64,000 nt of DNA from Nocardia suismassiliense. GTDB lineage: Bacteria > Actinomycetota > Actinomycetes > Mycobacteriales > Mycobacteriaceae. Positions 51,965 through 59,900 of this stretch are shown here, one piece after another. How positions within the stretch are numbered: position 1 is the stretch's first letter; each line of letters starts with the position of its first letter. The notes beneath the pieces were generated by a model. It was not told the DNA's origin and made no database searches. It saw only the letters and a list, made by a program, of their open reading frames with translations. The translations under genes and the position numbers were made by a program. The stretch is from assembly GCF_900269665.1 (NCBI RefSeq), contig NZ_LT985361.1:3294801-3358800 (forward strand), given 5' to 3'.

Positions 51965-52064
51965 GACTGCTGTCCTCATTCGCTCTTGTTGCCTCGTCAT
52001 TGCTACCTGGATGACGACGTAGGGCGAGCAAGTGTGACACAGCGGATGAAGCGTCCGATCCGAC

Positions 52065-52451
52065 TCAATCGTGGTCGGGGAGACGGACGATATGCGGGAT
52101 GCCGACGGGGTTGCTGATCCAGTGGGCGTTCATGGTCGAGGGGAGTGGTTCCAGCTCGTCCTGCACCGGGACTCCGTGGGCGGCGAGGTGCTCGGTGGCG
52201 CGGTCGACGTCGTCGGTGAACAGTTCCAGCCAGAGGTCGGCGCGGGCATAGTTGTCGACCCGGTCGAGCCACAGGGTGACGGGCCCGAACTGGATTGCCG
52301 CGCTCTGGATGACGCCCTCGGCGACGGCTTCGCCACTGTTGTCGGTGACATCCATGCCGAGTGTGTCGCGGTAGAAAGCGACGGTCCGGTCGAACTGTGC
52401 TTTGGGAAGTTTCATGGCGATGTTGTGTCCGCCGCGGAAGGTGGGGGCCAT
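52065..52451 (-). CDS. VOC-superfamily protein of ArsR operon
   Basis: A 128-residue vicinal oxygen chelate protein. It carries the N-terminal segment HNIAMKLPKAQFDRTVAFYRDTLGM and the C-terminal strand GIPHIVRLPDHD. It is the third gene of a unit SRPBCC - ArsR - VOC, 12 bases after ArsR. VOC proteins bind divalent metal and small organic molecules; the context suggests response to a toxic organic compound. Metal ligands are not fully conserved (final Glu is absent), so activity is uncertain. Confidence 0.8.
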   Translation of the reverse strand: MAPTFRGGHNIAMKLPKAQFDRTVAFYRDTLGMDVTDNSGEAVAEGVIQSAAIQFGPVTLWLDRVDNYARADLWLELFTDDVDRATEHLAAHGVPVQDELEPLPSTMNAHWISNPVGIPHIVRLPDHD

Positions 52452-52463
52452 GGTTCGGTGCTC

Positions 52464-52808
52464 CTAGGTCTGATCGAGGTGGTCGCGGAGCGCGTTCAGG
52501 CGTCCGTCCCAGCTGTGGGCGAGTGCGGCGAGAAAGGACTGAGCCACCGTCATCGGCTGGGTTTGCAGGTGATAATGGATCCGGCGTCGCTCGCCCGGTT
52601 CGGCGTGGACGAGTCCGGCCTCGGTCAGCAGGGTCAGGTGTTTGGCGATCGCCTGTCGCGAGATCGGCAGCCGGTCGGCCAGGTCGGTCGCCGTCGCCGG
52701 CCCGTGCGCGGCGAGTTCGGCGAGGATGCCGCGGCGCGTCGGGTCGGCCAGCGCGGTGAATACCGCCTGCGCTATCAGCTCGGCGTCGGGATGGTCAGGC
52801 CGCGGCAT
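52464..52808 (-). CDS. ArsR-family repressor
   Basis: A 114-residue winged-helix repressor. Marks are LADPTRRGILAELAAHGPATATDLADRLPISRQAIAKHLTLLTEAGLV and the beta wing GERRRIHYHL. No Cys metal site is present, so it belongs to the non-metal subgroup that senses organic molecules and pairs with SRPBCC/VOC proteins. Its start overlaps the 3' end of the SRPBCC gene by 14 bases. It likely binds the paired palindromes at 53247-53289 ahead of the operon. Confidence 0.9.
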   Translation of the reverse strand: MPRPDHPDAELIAQAVFTALADPTRRGILAELAAHGPATATDLADRLPISRQAIAKHLTLLTEAGLVHAEPGERRRIHYHLQTQPMTVAQSFLAALAHSWDGRLNALRDHLDQT

Positions 52809-53241
52809 CGAGATACCCGGCGAGTTCGGCCAGTTCCGTCGCCCATCCCTTGACGTTGCCTTCGTAGGCCTCGGTCAGGTCGTCGGGCAGTTGCGCGAAG
52901 CCGGTTTCCACCACCGTGAGCCGGGTGCCGGTGGGCGTCGGTCGCAGGGTGAATTCCACCTGTGTGCGGCGTGGATCGCTGGGCGGTAGTCCTTCGATCG
53001 GCCAGGTGAATACGAACCTGCTGTGCGGATCGACGAGCTGGATCTGCAGGGTGTATGGACCGTCCTCATGCCACCACACCCGCACTGTGCCGCCGGGGCG
53101 CAGGTCATCGATTTCGGCGCGGGAACCGAACCAGCTTCCGAGGCCTTCGGAGGTGGTCAGGGCATGCCACACCTTCTCGGGTGGGTGCGGTAGTTCGAGA
53201 TCGCGCTCGATGCGATCGGGTACGGGCAACGGAGCCTCCAT
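52795..53241 (-). CDS. SRPBCC (AHSA1-like) protein, first gene of ArsR operon
   Basis: A 148-residue START-like protein with RIERDLELPHPPEKVWHALTTSEGLGSWF and the C-terminal GTRLTVVETGFAQLPDDL. Such proteins hold hydrophobic ligands. The ATG at 53241 follows AGGCTCC; the alternative upstream start would overlap the operator palindromes. It is first in an operon with ArsR and VOC genes, with overlapping reading frames between the first two. Confidence 0.88.
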   Translation of the reverse strand: MEAPLPVPDRIERDLELPHPPEKVWHALTTSEGLGSWFGSRAEIDDLRPGGTVRVWWHEDGPYTLQIQLVDPHSRFVFTWPIEGLPPSDPRRTQVEFTLRPTPTGTRLTVVETGFAQLPDDLTEAYEGNVKGWATELAELAGYLDAAA

Positions 53242-53246
53242 GTATA

Positions 53247-53289
53247 GCAACCAATTGGTTGCAATAGAGTATCGCAACCGGTTGGTTGC
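53247..53289. promoter_or_regulatory. Twin palindromic operator of the ArsR operon
   Basis: Two 16-base sites with GCAACC/GGTTGC arms: GCAACCAATTGGTTGC (53247-53262, a perfect palindrome) and GCAACCGGTTGGTTGC (53274-53289), centres 27 bases apart. On the minus strand TTGTCG and an extended TGCGATACT could be -35 and -10 elements, placing one operator in the spacer and the other over the start region, as for a repressor. Confidence 0.75.
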
Positions 53290-53473
53290 GACAAGAGGGC
53301 CTTTGGTGACCGAGCTGATGCTCGGCATCTTCGAGTGGGCTCGGCGGCGCTGGTTGGCTCGTTCTACCTCGCGGGATGTCCTGGGCTGCAGTGCGTCTCG
53401 TCGATTGGCCCTGTTCAGCGGTGAGGTGTGGGTGTTCGGGGGACGCCCGCAGCGCGCAACTTTGCGGGTTGGC

Positions 53474-54292
53474 TCAGTCGAGCGTCGGGCCGTCAGCGCT
53501 GCGTGCGTACTGTCCGGGCGTCGTGCCGAGGATGCGTTTGAAGTGCCGGATCAGGTGCGGCTGGTCGTGAAAGCCGGTGGCGGCGGCCACATCTCGGGCG
53601 GGCATGCCGCTCAGCAGCAATGGACGGGCGCGATCGACCCGGCGCGAGATCAGGTACTGGTGCGGTGGCATCCCGAACTCGCGGCTGAATGCGCGGATGA
53701 GGTGGGTGGGGTCAGCGTGCAGTCGGGCCGCGGCCTCGGTGAGCGAAATGCCTTCTGTGGTACGGGAATCGATCAGTTCCCGCAGGCGGTGAGCCAACCC
53801 TGGATCTCGGCGTCGAGACGACGGATCGTTGCCGCGGAGCAGGTCGCCGAGACGGTCGTTGACTAGCGCGAGGCGGCTGGCGGCCTCCAACTCGTCGCCG
53901 GGATGCGCGAGTGTCGCGTGCAGCTGGCGGATACGGCGGTGCAGCAGCGGGTCGGTGAAGGTGGGAGTGTCTACCGCACAACCGATCATCGCCTCGGACA
54001 GCTGGGCGCTGTCGAGGTACAGCACACGCTTGCGAAACCCCTGCGCGGTCGCGGCCTGGCCGTTGTGCGGAACGTGCGGCGGAAGCAGCGAGACCACCGA
54101 GCCGAGGACGCCGTGCTCGTGCCGGTCGAGGTTGTAGCGGATCACCCCGTCGTCGACGATCAGCAGCGTCCAGAAATCGTGGGCGTGCATGGGGTAGACG
54201 TGCCCGACGAAACGGGCATGAAAGACCTCGACGATGCCGGGTACCCGAGGCTGCCAGGCCCTGATCTGCTCGACCGAGCTGCCGGCAACCAT
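53474..54292 (-). CDS. AraC-family regulator with cupin sensor domain
   Basis: A 272-residue regulator. The N-terminal AraC-binding cupin reads YPMHAHDFWTLLIVDDGVIRYNL and the C-terminal HTH pair has SLTEAAARLHADPTHLIRAFSREFG and VAAATGFHDQPHLIRHFKRILG. It is divergent from a DUF2000 gene (50 bases between), a common pairing, and probably controls it. Ligand unknown. A TTG start at 54307 is an alternative. Confidence 0.9.
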   Translation of the reverse strand: MVAGSSVEQIRAWQPRVPGIVEVFHARFVGHVYPMHAHDFWTLLIVDDGVIRYNLDRHEHGVLGSVVSLLPPHVPHNGQAATAQGFRKRVLYLDSAQLSEAMIGCAVDTPTFTDPLLHRRIRQLHATLAHPGDELEAASRLALVNDRLGDLLRGNDPSSRRRDPGLAHRLRELIDSRTTEGISLTEAAARLHADPTHLIRAFSREFGMPPHQYLISRRVDRARPLLLSGMPARDVAAATGFHDQPHLIRHFKRILGTTPGQYARSADGPTLD

Positions 54293-54342
54293 GCCAGGAT
54301 CGTACAAGCCTCGGCGGGCCCGGCGGCGGAAGAGTCGTCGGC

Positions 54343-54762
54343 ATGGAGAACATGCGATTCGACACCAAGATCGGGGTACTGCTGCGCGAGGACCTACAGA
54401 CCTGGCAGCGGCTCAACGTGACGGCATTTCTGGTCAGCGGTCTGGGCACGGCGCAACCGGAGGTGATCGGGGAAGCGTACGAGGACGCGGATGCAACCCT
54501 CTACCTGCCGATGTTCCGCCAGCCCGTACTCGTCTTCGAGGGCGGCAAAGAGGTGCTGCGCGGCGCGCACAGCAAGGCCCTGGCCCGCGGCCTGCGCACC
54601 GCGGTGTTCACCTCCGACCTGTTCACCACCGGAAACGACCGGGACAATCGCGCTGCGGTGCGCGCGGTCGGCACCGATCACCTCGACCTCGTCGGAACCG
54701 CCGTGTACGGTCCGCGCAACGTGGTGGACAAGACGCTCAAAGGTTCACGAATGCATCCGTGA
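54343..54762 (+). CDS. DUF2000-family protein
   Basis: A 139-residue protein with FDTKIGVLLREDLQTWQRLNVTAFLVSGLG and the C-terminal HLDLVGTAVYGPRNVVDKTLKG. This is the DUF2000 pattern, a PTH2-like fold of unknown function, often next to AraC regulators. It is divergent from one here. An ATG at 54352 (MRFD) is an equally plausible start. Confidence 0.85.
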   Translation: MENMRFDTKIGVLLREDLQTWQRLNVTAFLVSGLGTAQPEVIGEAYEDADATLYLPMFRQPVLVFEGGKEVLRGAHSKALARGLRTAVFTSDLFTTGNDRDNRAAVRAVGTDHLDLVGTAVYGPRNVVDKTLKGSRMHP

Positions 54763-54899
54763 ACCGGAGGAGATGGCCGAAGCACGGCGTGGCAGTGGCA
54801 GTGGACTGCCATGTACGACAAGAACTTTGGCAGTCTGCGGCAGTGATGTTTGCGCTAGCGTTGCGGGCGGAGTTACCGAACACATGGGAGGGCATCACT

Positions 54900-55118
54900 G
54901 TGCTACGCAAAATGATCTTCACCACTGTTGCCGCTGCGGCCGGCTTGGCTTTGCTCGCGGGCCCGGCCGAAGCCAGGCCGGACTGGGCTAACTACTGGCA
55001 CAAGTACCCCACGGCGAAGCAGTGCGAAGAAGAACGCCGATTGACCGAGGCCAGAGGAACCCGAGTGAGCGACCGCTGCGACCCTGACGGCGGCGGCAGC
55101 TACCAGTACTGGACGTAG
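54900..55118 (+). CDS. Small secreted protein
   Basis: A 72-residue protein from GTG, with GGGAGG eight bases upstream. The Sec signal runs to about residue 23 (GLALLAGPAEA). The mature 49 residues hold a Trp-Tyr rich start and two cysteines (AKQCEEE, SDRCDPD) that may form a disulfide. No family recognised beyond general DUF-type small secreted actinobacterial proteins. Confidence 0.65.
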   Translation: MLRKMIFTTVAAAAGLALLAGPAEARPDWANYWHKYPTAKQCEEERRLTEARGTRVSDRCDPDGGGSYQYWT

Positions 55119-55146
55119 CATCCGGCCCGATCGCGATAGTTGATCG

Positions 55147-55187
55147 ACTCCCGTGCCGACGTGGGCCTATCACGTTGGCACGGGAGT
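55147..55187. terminator. Hairpin terminator after the small secreted protein
   Basis: ACTCCCGTGCC-G-ACGT pairs with ACGT-T-GGCACGGGAGT, 16 pairs with one G-T wobble, nine-base loop, then TTG. It separates the small secreted gene from the next co-directional gene. Confidence 0.7.
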
Positions 55188-55350
55188 TTGCCGTAAGTGG
55201 CCTGGGTTCACTGCGCGGCCGGCAGCCGAGGTCGCGCAGTCGCCTCCTGGTCGGAAGGGCAATTACGGGAATCGGTCCGGACGGTGGGCGGCCCCGAATT
55301 ACCATCGAAGTCGATTTTCTCGCGGCATTGGATGGTCAGGAGGTCGGCCG

Positions 55351-55764
55351 ATGTTCGGTACGAGGTGCGCGCTGGTCGCGATCACGGGGGTGGCGACGAC
55401 GATGCTGTGCTCGACATCGGCGAGCGCCGGTCCCGAGAACGAGTTCATCACGTTGAATTCCGTGCTCACGGCGTCGCTCGACGGCCTGCAGGCCACCGGC
55501 ACCTATCGGTGTGAAGCCGGTATCGGCTATCTCGACGTCACCGCACAGATGGATACCAACGGCAGCGGCACGATCCAGCTCACCAGCTCCCCGCCCGGAG
55601 TGATTCTGCAATGCACAGATCGGGTCGAGCGCTGGTCCGTTCTGCTGAAGCCGACCAACGGGCTGCCGGTGCTCGTGCCCTACACCGAGGGCACCGGTAC
55701 TGCGCAGTTGAACAGGAAGTATTGGAAGGTCGATTCGGGGCCGGTGGACCTGCACGTCGGTTAA
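55351..55764 (+). CDS. Secreted protein of unknown function
   Basis: A 137-residue protein with a Sec signal (1-27, ending SASA). The mature part is beta-rich with Cys pairs (TYRCEAG, ILQCTDR) and the short strand GYLDVTAQMDTNG. It resembles small immunoglobulin-like secreted proteins but I cannot name the family. AGGAGGTCGGCCG precedes the ATG. Confidence 0.65.
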   Translation: MFGTRCALVAITGVATTMLCSTSASAGPENEFITLNSVLTASLDGLQATGTYRCEAGIGYLDVTAQMDTNGSGTIQLTSSPPGVILQCTDRVERWSVLLKPTNGLPVLVPYTEGTGTAQLNRKYWKVDSGPVDLHVG

Positions 55765-55908
55765 TCCGGGCGCCACCCAAGTCGCGCGCACAGTCATCGG
55801 CAGTTGCGCAGGAAGCCTAGGCGCCGGTGCAGCAGCGGCACTTGCGGAAAGCCCGATCTCCGCGGTCGACTTGTCGATGCGTGGTCCGCGCGGTAATTCG
55901 ATCTGAGG

Positions 55909-56916
55909 TCAGGTTGCTGCTGTCGGTTCGGCCGATGGTGTGGTGATGGCGTGTGCGGCATCGATGAGGAATTGCCCCAGCTGCTCGAGATGTGGTGCGA
56001 GGGTGGGTGTTCCGGTGACGGTAGCGTCGGGGGCGAGGCCGAGGAGTTGGGCGGCGATGTCCCGGGCGTTGTCGGAGGAGAGATCGAGGCAGCTGGTGTG
56101 GTCGTCGACGGCATGGACTCGGTCGGGCAGGGCGTACGCGCGGGCGGCGGCGGTGGCCGCGTCGATCGGGACGTTGACTTGTAGCCGGTAGCGGGTGGGA
56201 GCGGTGGCCAGTCGCGCGGCAACGTAGGCGGCCGGATCGGTTGCGGGCAATTCCCGCGGGGTGACGCGATGGCAGGTGGGTATGGGGTCGGTGATGCGGT
56301 CGGCACGGTAGACGCGCCAATCGGCGTGGTGGAGGTCGTAACCGAGCAGGTACCAGCGGTCGGTGACGTAGACCAGGCTGTGCGGTTCGCTGCGTCGTCG
56401 ACCGCTGCTTCCGCTTCGGGTGCGGTAGTCGAAGCCGATGACTTCCTGGTCACGGCATGCGGCGGTCAGGGTCGCCAGCACGGCTGGATCGGTGCGCGGT
56501 CCGGGAGCAATCCAGGGCAGGGGTGCCATCGGTGCGGTGGCGGCGGTGACGGCGGTGACCCGGTGTCGCAACCGAGTAGGCAGGACCTGTTGCAGCTTGG
56601 CCAGCGCGCGCAGAGCGGTCTCTTCCATGCCGGTGACGCCGCTGGAGGCGGTGCGTAGCGCCACGGCGATGGCTACGGCCTCATCGTCGTCGAGCAGCAA
56701 CGGCGGCATAGCGGTGCCGGAGGCGAGGCGATAGCCGCCGGCCTGACCGGTGGTGGCATCGACGGGGTAACCCATCTCACGCAGGCGCTCGATGTCGCGG
56801 CGCACCGTGCGTAAGGTGACGCCCAATCGTTCTGCCAGCTCGTTTCCCGCCCAGGACCGCCGTGTTTGCAGCAAAGACAGCAATCGCAGCATCCGCGCGG
56901 GCAGGTCGTGACTCAT
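55909..56916 (-). CDS. WYL-domain (YafY-type) regulator
   Basis: A 335-residue regulator. The DeoR-like HTH reads DLPARMLRLLSLLQTRRSWAGNELAERLGVTLRTVRRDIERLREMG, and the WYL domain spans about 130-320, with RDQEVIGFDYRTRSG and DRWYLLGYDLHHADWRVYRADRI. WYL proteins sense nucleotides or single-stranded DNA and control stress or defence genes. I place the start at 56916 by family; an upstream ATG at 56946 has a better ribosome site (AGGACAG). It is divergent from the TfoX gene. Confidence 0.88.
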   Translation of the reverse strand: MSHDLPARMLRLLSLLQTRRSWAGNELAERLGVTLRTVRRDIERLREMGYPVDATTGQAGGYRLASGTAMPPLLLDDDEAVAIAVALRTASSGVTGMEETALRALAKLQQVLPTRLRHRVTAVTAATAPMAPLPWIAPGPRTDPAVLATLTAACRDQEVIGFDYRTRSGSSGRRRSEPHSLVYVTDRWYLLGYDLHHADWRVYRADRITDPIPTCHRVTPRELPATDPAAYVAARLATAPTRYRLQVNVPIDAATAAARAYALPDRVHAVDDHTSCLDLSSDNARDIAAQLLGLAPDATVTGTPTLAPHLEQLGQFLIDAAHAITTPSAEPTAAT

Positions 56917-57013
56917 ATTTCCCAGATTGCCAGGTATTGGTGACATCTTCTGTCCTAAAGGGCTTCTATCGTCGATTTCGGCTCATACGGACGGCACAGA
57001 AAGCGAGGACGCG

Positions 57014-57358
57014 ATGGCATACGACGAGGTACTGGCCGACCGCATCACCGAGCGACTGGCGCCACGCGGGGTGACCGCGAAGAAGATGTTCGCGGGTCTG
57101 ACCTTCTTGTGGCAGGGCAACGCGTTGGCCAACCTTTACGACGAGGGCCTGATGGTGCGCGTCGGTCCCGACGGGATGGACGAAGCACTCACCAGTCCGA
57201 GCGCGACACAGTTGCTGTTTCGCGGCAAGCCGCAAGCCAGCTGGGTTCTGGTGGACGAGGAAACCCTCGACGACGACGCGCTGGATTCATGGCTAAATCT
57301 GGCGTTCGAGGCAACCGCCGAACTGCCGCCGAAAAAGCCGAAATCCACGAAGAAATAG
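57014..57358 (+). CDS. TfoX-type N-terminal domain protein
   Basis: A 114-residue protein with the TfoX/Sxy N-domain pattern: ADRITERLAPRGVTAKKMFAGLTFLWQGNALANLYDEGLMVRVGPDG, then QASWVLVDEETLDDDALDSWLNLA. A Lys/Pro tail ends it. TfoX regulates competence in gammaproteobacteria; in actinobacteria the role is unknown. It lies divergent from the WYL regulator (97 bases). Confidence 0.88.
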   Translation: MAYDEVLADRITERLAPRGVTAKKMFAGLTFLWQGNALANLYDEGLMVRVGPDGMDEALTSPSATQLLFRGKPQASWVLVDEETLDDDALDSWLNLAFEATAELPPKKPKSTKK

Positions 57359-57385
57359 ACCACCGCGCAAGCGAATTCACGATAG

Positions 57386-57511
57386 GAGACGCAGCGATGC
57401 GCGCGCGGCGTCACCTTCGTCCACGAACCGCAGCCTCGCCCCTGGGGCCTGTCGGCGACTTTCCGCGACGACTCCGGCAGCATTTTCGAAATCCTGCAAC
57501 CCGGCGGATAG
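57386..57511 (+). pseudogene. C-terminal remnant of a VOC-family gene
   Basis: Reading in frame, the translation is a VOC C-terminal strand pair: ARGVTFVHEPQPRPWG, then ATFRDDSGSIFEILQPGG and a stop. The N-terminal two thirds are missing and a stop codon (TAG at 57383-57385) precedes the fragment, 25 bases after the TfoX gene. It is best read as a truncated, dead glyoxalase-like gene. Confidence 0.7.
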
Positions 57512-57694
57512 GCCGGACAAAATTCCACATCGACGTCATTCGGTGACGATCCGAGGAGGAGTTCGAAGGCGCCGCGCAGATCGGCACCTCTCGGCGGATG
57601 CCCGTCGGCGACTTGGCTGCGTCGAGCATCCAGAATTGCGGGTAACCATCCATGCTGATTTTGTCGCGTTGCTGAGGGCGGCGACAATGGCGGC

Positions 57695-58201
57695 ATGGTC
57701 GAACTTGTGCTGGTCCGGGGCGATATCACCGAGCAGGATGTGGATGCTGTGGTGAACGCGGCGAATTCGTCACTGCTCGGCGGCGGGGGCGTTGACGGGG
57801 CCATTCACCGTAAGGGTGGTCCGGCGATTCTGTCCGCGTGCCGTGATCTGCGGGCGTCGCATTACGGGAAGGGGCTGGCGACCGGGAAGGCCGTTGCGAC
57901 GACCGGCGGGAATCTGCCCGCGCGGTGGGTGATTCACACGGTCGGGCCGGTGTGGTCGGCACAGGACAACCGGTCGGAGTTGCTGGCCTCCTGCTATCGC
58001 GAATCACTGCGGGTGGCAGATGAGCTGGGTGCGCGGACGGTAGCGTTTCCGGCGATCTCTACCGGGATCTACGGCTGGCCGATCGACGACGGGGCACGCA
58101 TCGCGGTCGAGACTGTGCGCGCCGCCGAGACCGAGGTGCAAGAGGTGCGGTTCGTATTGTTCAGCCAGGAGGCGTACGACTCCTTCGCCGCCGCAGTGTG
58201 A
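57695..58201 (+). CDS. ymdB: Macrodomain O-acetyl-ADP-ribose deacetylase
   Basis: A 168-residue macrodomain protein. It carries LVRGDITEQDVDAVVNAANSSLLGGGGVDGAIHRKGGP, the ADP-ribose binding loops, and FPAISTGIYGWPIDD. This is the MacroD/YmdB type, which hydrolyses O-acetyl-ADP-ribose or removes ADP-ribose from proteins in the cytoplasm. Asn22/Asn25 in NAANSS and the GGGG loop are conserved for catalysis. It follows the pseudogene after 183 bases. Confidence 0.92.
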   Translation: MVELVLVRGDITEQDVDAVVNAANSSLLGGGGVDGAIHRKGGPAILSACRDLRASHYGKGLATGKAVATTGGNLPARWVIHTVGPVWSAQDNRSELLASCYRESLRVADELGARTVAFPAISTGIYGWPIDDGARIAVETVRAAETEVQEVRFVLFSQEAYDSFAAAV

Positions 58202-58364
58202 TTCCGGCGCTGTCGACCGCACACATCCGCGGCTTCTGGTTGCTGGGTGCAGTCGGGCTTTGCTGTTGATGCAGGCGTTTCGGCATGCGGACGTTCCGCA
58301 GCTGCGGACGGTCGGCATGCTCGAAGTGCCGCGCCGCATCCCGGGCGCATCGTAACGTCGGGAC

Positions 58365-58982
58365 ATGCTGTCGAATCCAGGCAAACCTGAAACCGATGTC
58401 TCCGTGCAGCGTTGGCAGGACATACCCGGTTGGTTCACGTGGCGAGATGCGCAGGAAGAAGCGGTCGCGCATTTTTCCGAGGGCGGTACCTTCGTCGAGG
58501 TCGGTAACTACCTCGGTCGCAGTTTGTGCTCCCTGGCTGAAGTTGTGGCCGACAGCGGTAAGCCGTTCACCGTCGTGGGAGTCGACACTTGCCGCGGCAG
58601 TGGACCCGAGGGAGTCCGCGGCATCAACGCGCACGGCACCGCGGTGTCCGCCGGTGGCGGTACCTTCGCCGGACTGCTCCATCGCAATGTCATCGAATGC
58701 GGGTTCGCCGACCAGGTACTGATCGTGGTCGGCGATTCCGAGTCCACCGCCAAGCTGTTCGCTGATGCCTCGCTCGCGTGGGTACACATCGATGCCCGGC
58801 ACGACTACGACAGTGTGGTAGCGGACATCACCGCCTGGCGGCCGAAAGTGCGGCCTGGCGGCTGGCTTTCCGGCGACGACTACATTCCGTCGGCCTGGCC
58901 GGGTGTCGTCGCCGCGGTAGATGAACTGCTTCCGCAAGCGCAGCCGTGGTCGACCATTCAATGGCGATGGGTGAACGATTGA
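58365..58982 (+). CDS. Class I SAM-dependent methyltransferase
   Basis: A 205-residue methyltransferase of the CmcI/Methyltransf_24 type. The SAM motif is FVEVGNYLGRSLCSLAEVV, the post-motif segment VVGVDTCRGSG, and the later VHIDARHDYDSVVADITAWRPKVRPGGWLSGDDY is the conserved metal/substrate loop. Small O-methyltransferases of this type modify sugars or rhamnosides; substrate unknown. No signal peptide. Confidence 0.85.
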   Translation: MLSNPGKPETDVSVQRWQDIPGWFTWRDAQEEAVAHFSEGGTFVEVGNYLGRSLCSLAEVVADSGKPFTVVGVDTCRGSGPEGVRGINAHGTAVSAGGGTFAGLLHRNVIECGFADQVLIVVGDSESTAKLFADASLAWVHIDARHDYDSVVADITAWRPKVRPGGWLSGDDYIPSAWPGVVAAVDELLPQAQPWSTIQWRWVND

Positions 58983-59175
58983 CTCTCGCGCCGGCCAACC
59001 GTTCGTGAGATCAACTGCCGGCCACCGGTGTGGATTGCGGTTGAACCGGACGAACTAGGTTTATGTTTGTCGTACGTGAGTCCTCTTGTGTCGGCCCTGG
59101 TTGCCGCTCCGGATCGAGTTCACGTGTTCCTCGCGGGCTGTACCCCATTGGTGACTATCGCGAAAGAGGCGTTCG

Positions 59176-59766
59176 ATGGCTCGTTTATGGCGTGGAGCCT
59201 TCGCTCTCGATGTCCGGACGCCGACGGCGCGGCGGGTTGCTTCCATCGCCGCCGTGGTTGCCCTCGGCATCGGAATCAACGCTGCCGAACCCGGACACAG
59301 CCACGCCGACCTTCCACAACTCCCGCTTCCCGACCTCATCTGTCAGGCAGGCACCCAGGCCGAGTTCGGGGTGGTGGACAACGCCGTCACCGGCATCTAC
59401 ATGGGTGCTTATCGCAACTGCACATCCCCCAACGGCCAATACCCCCAATATGTCTCGTGGGTCATCACAGTCGACCCGATCAACGTCAACGGCTGCCCGC
59501 AGACCCGTTTCTTCGGTTCCGGAACGATGACCTGGGTCAACCGCCACACCATGAATACCGAACCCGGCACAGTAGATTTCGACGTCGACCTCTCCAGCCT
59601 CTCGACGATAAAAATCGCGCTGCGGGTGACCAGTGGCCCATTGGCGGACAAGACCATCTCGGCCCTGGTCGTCCCGTCGTCAACCGACCTCCTCCTCCCG
59701 TGCCCCAACGGCGGTTTCGGTATCAAACGAATGAATTTCGACGGCCAGGGAGTGTTCCGGTCATAA
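59176..59766 (+). CDS. Secreted protein of unknown function
   Basis: A 196-residue protein with a signal peptide near the N-terminus (VASIAAVVALGIGINAAEPG). The mature part is beta-rich with three cysteines (LICQAGT, YRNCTSP, VNGCPQT) and LPCPNGG near the end. AAAGAGG precedes the ATG. No family recognised. It is one of several small secreted proteins in this stretch. Confidence 0.65.
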   Translation: MARLWRGAFALDVRTPTARRVASIAAVVALGIGINAAEPGHSHADLPQLPLPDLICQAGTQAEFGVVDNAVTGIYMGAYRNCTSPNGQYPQYVSWVITVDPINVNGCPQTRFFGSGTMTWVNRHTMNTEPGTVDFDVDLSSLSTIKIALRVTSGPLADKTISALVVPSSTDLLLPCPNGGFGIKRMNFDGQGVFRS

Positions 59767-59900
59767 TCTCGAAGCCGATCCGCAACTGAATTGTCGTGCC
59801 ACACTGCGTATCCGCGCCCTGGATCCGAACGAATCCCACCGTGATCACTGGGTCGCCTGACCGAAGCGGCCAACCATCCGATCGGTGGCAGGATCGGGTA

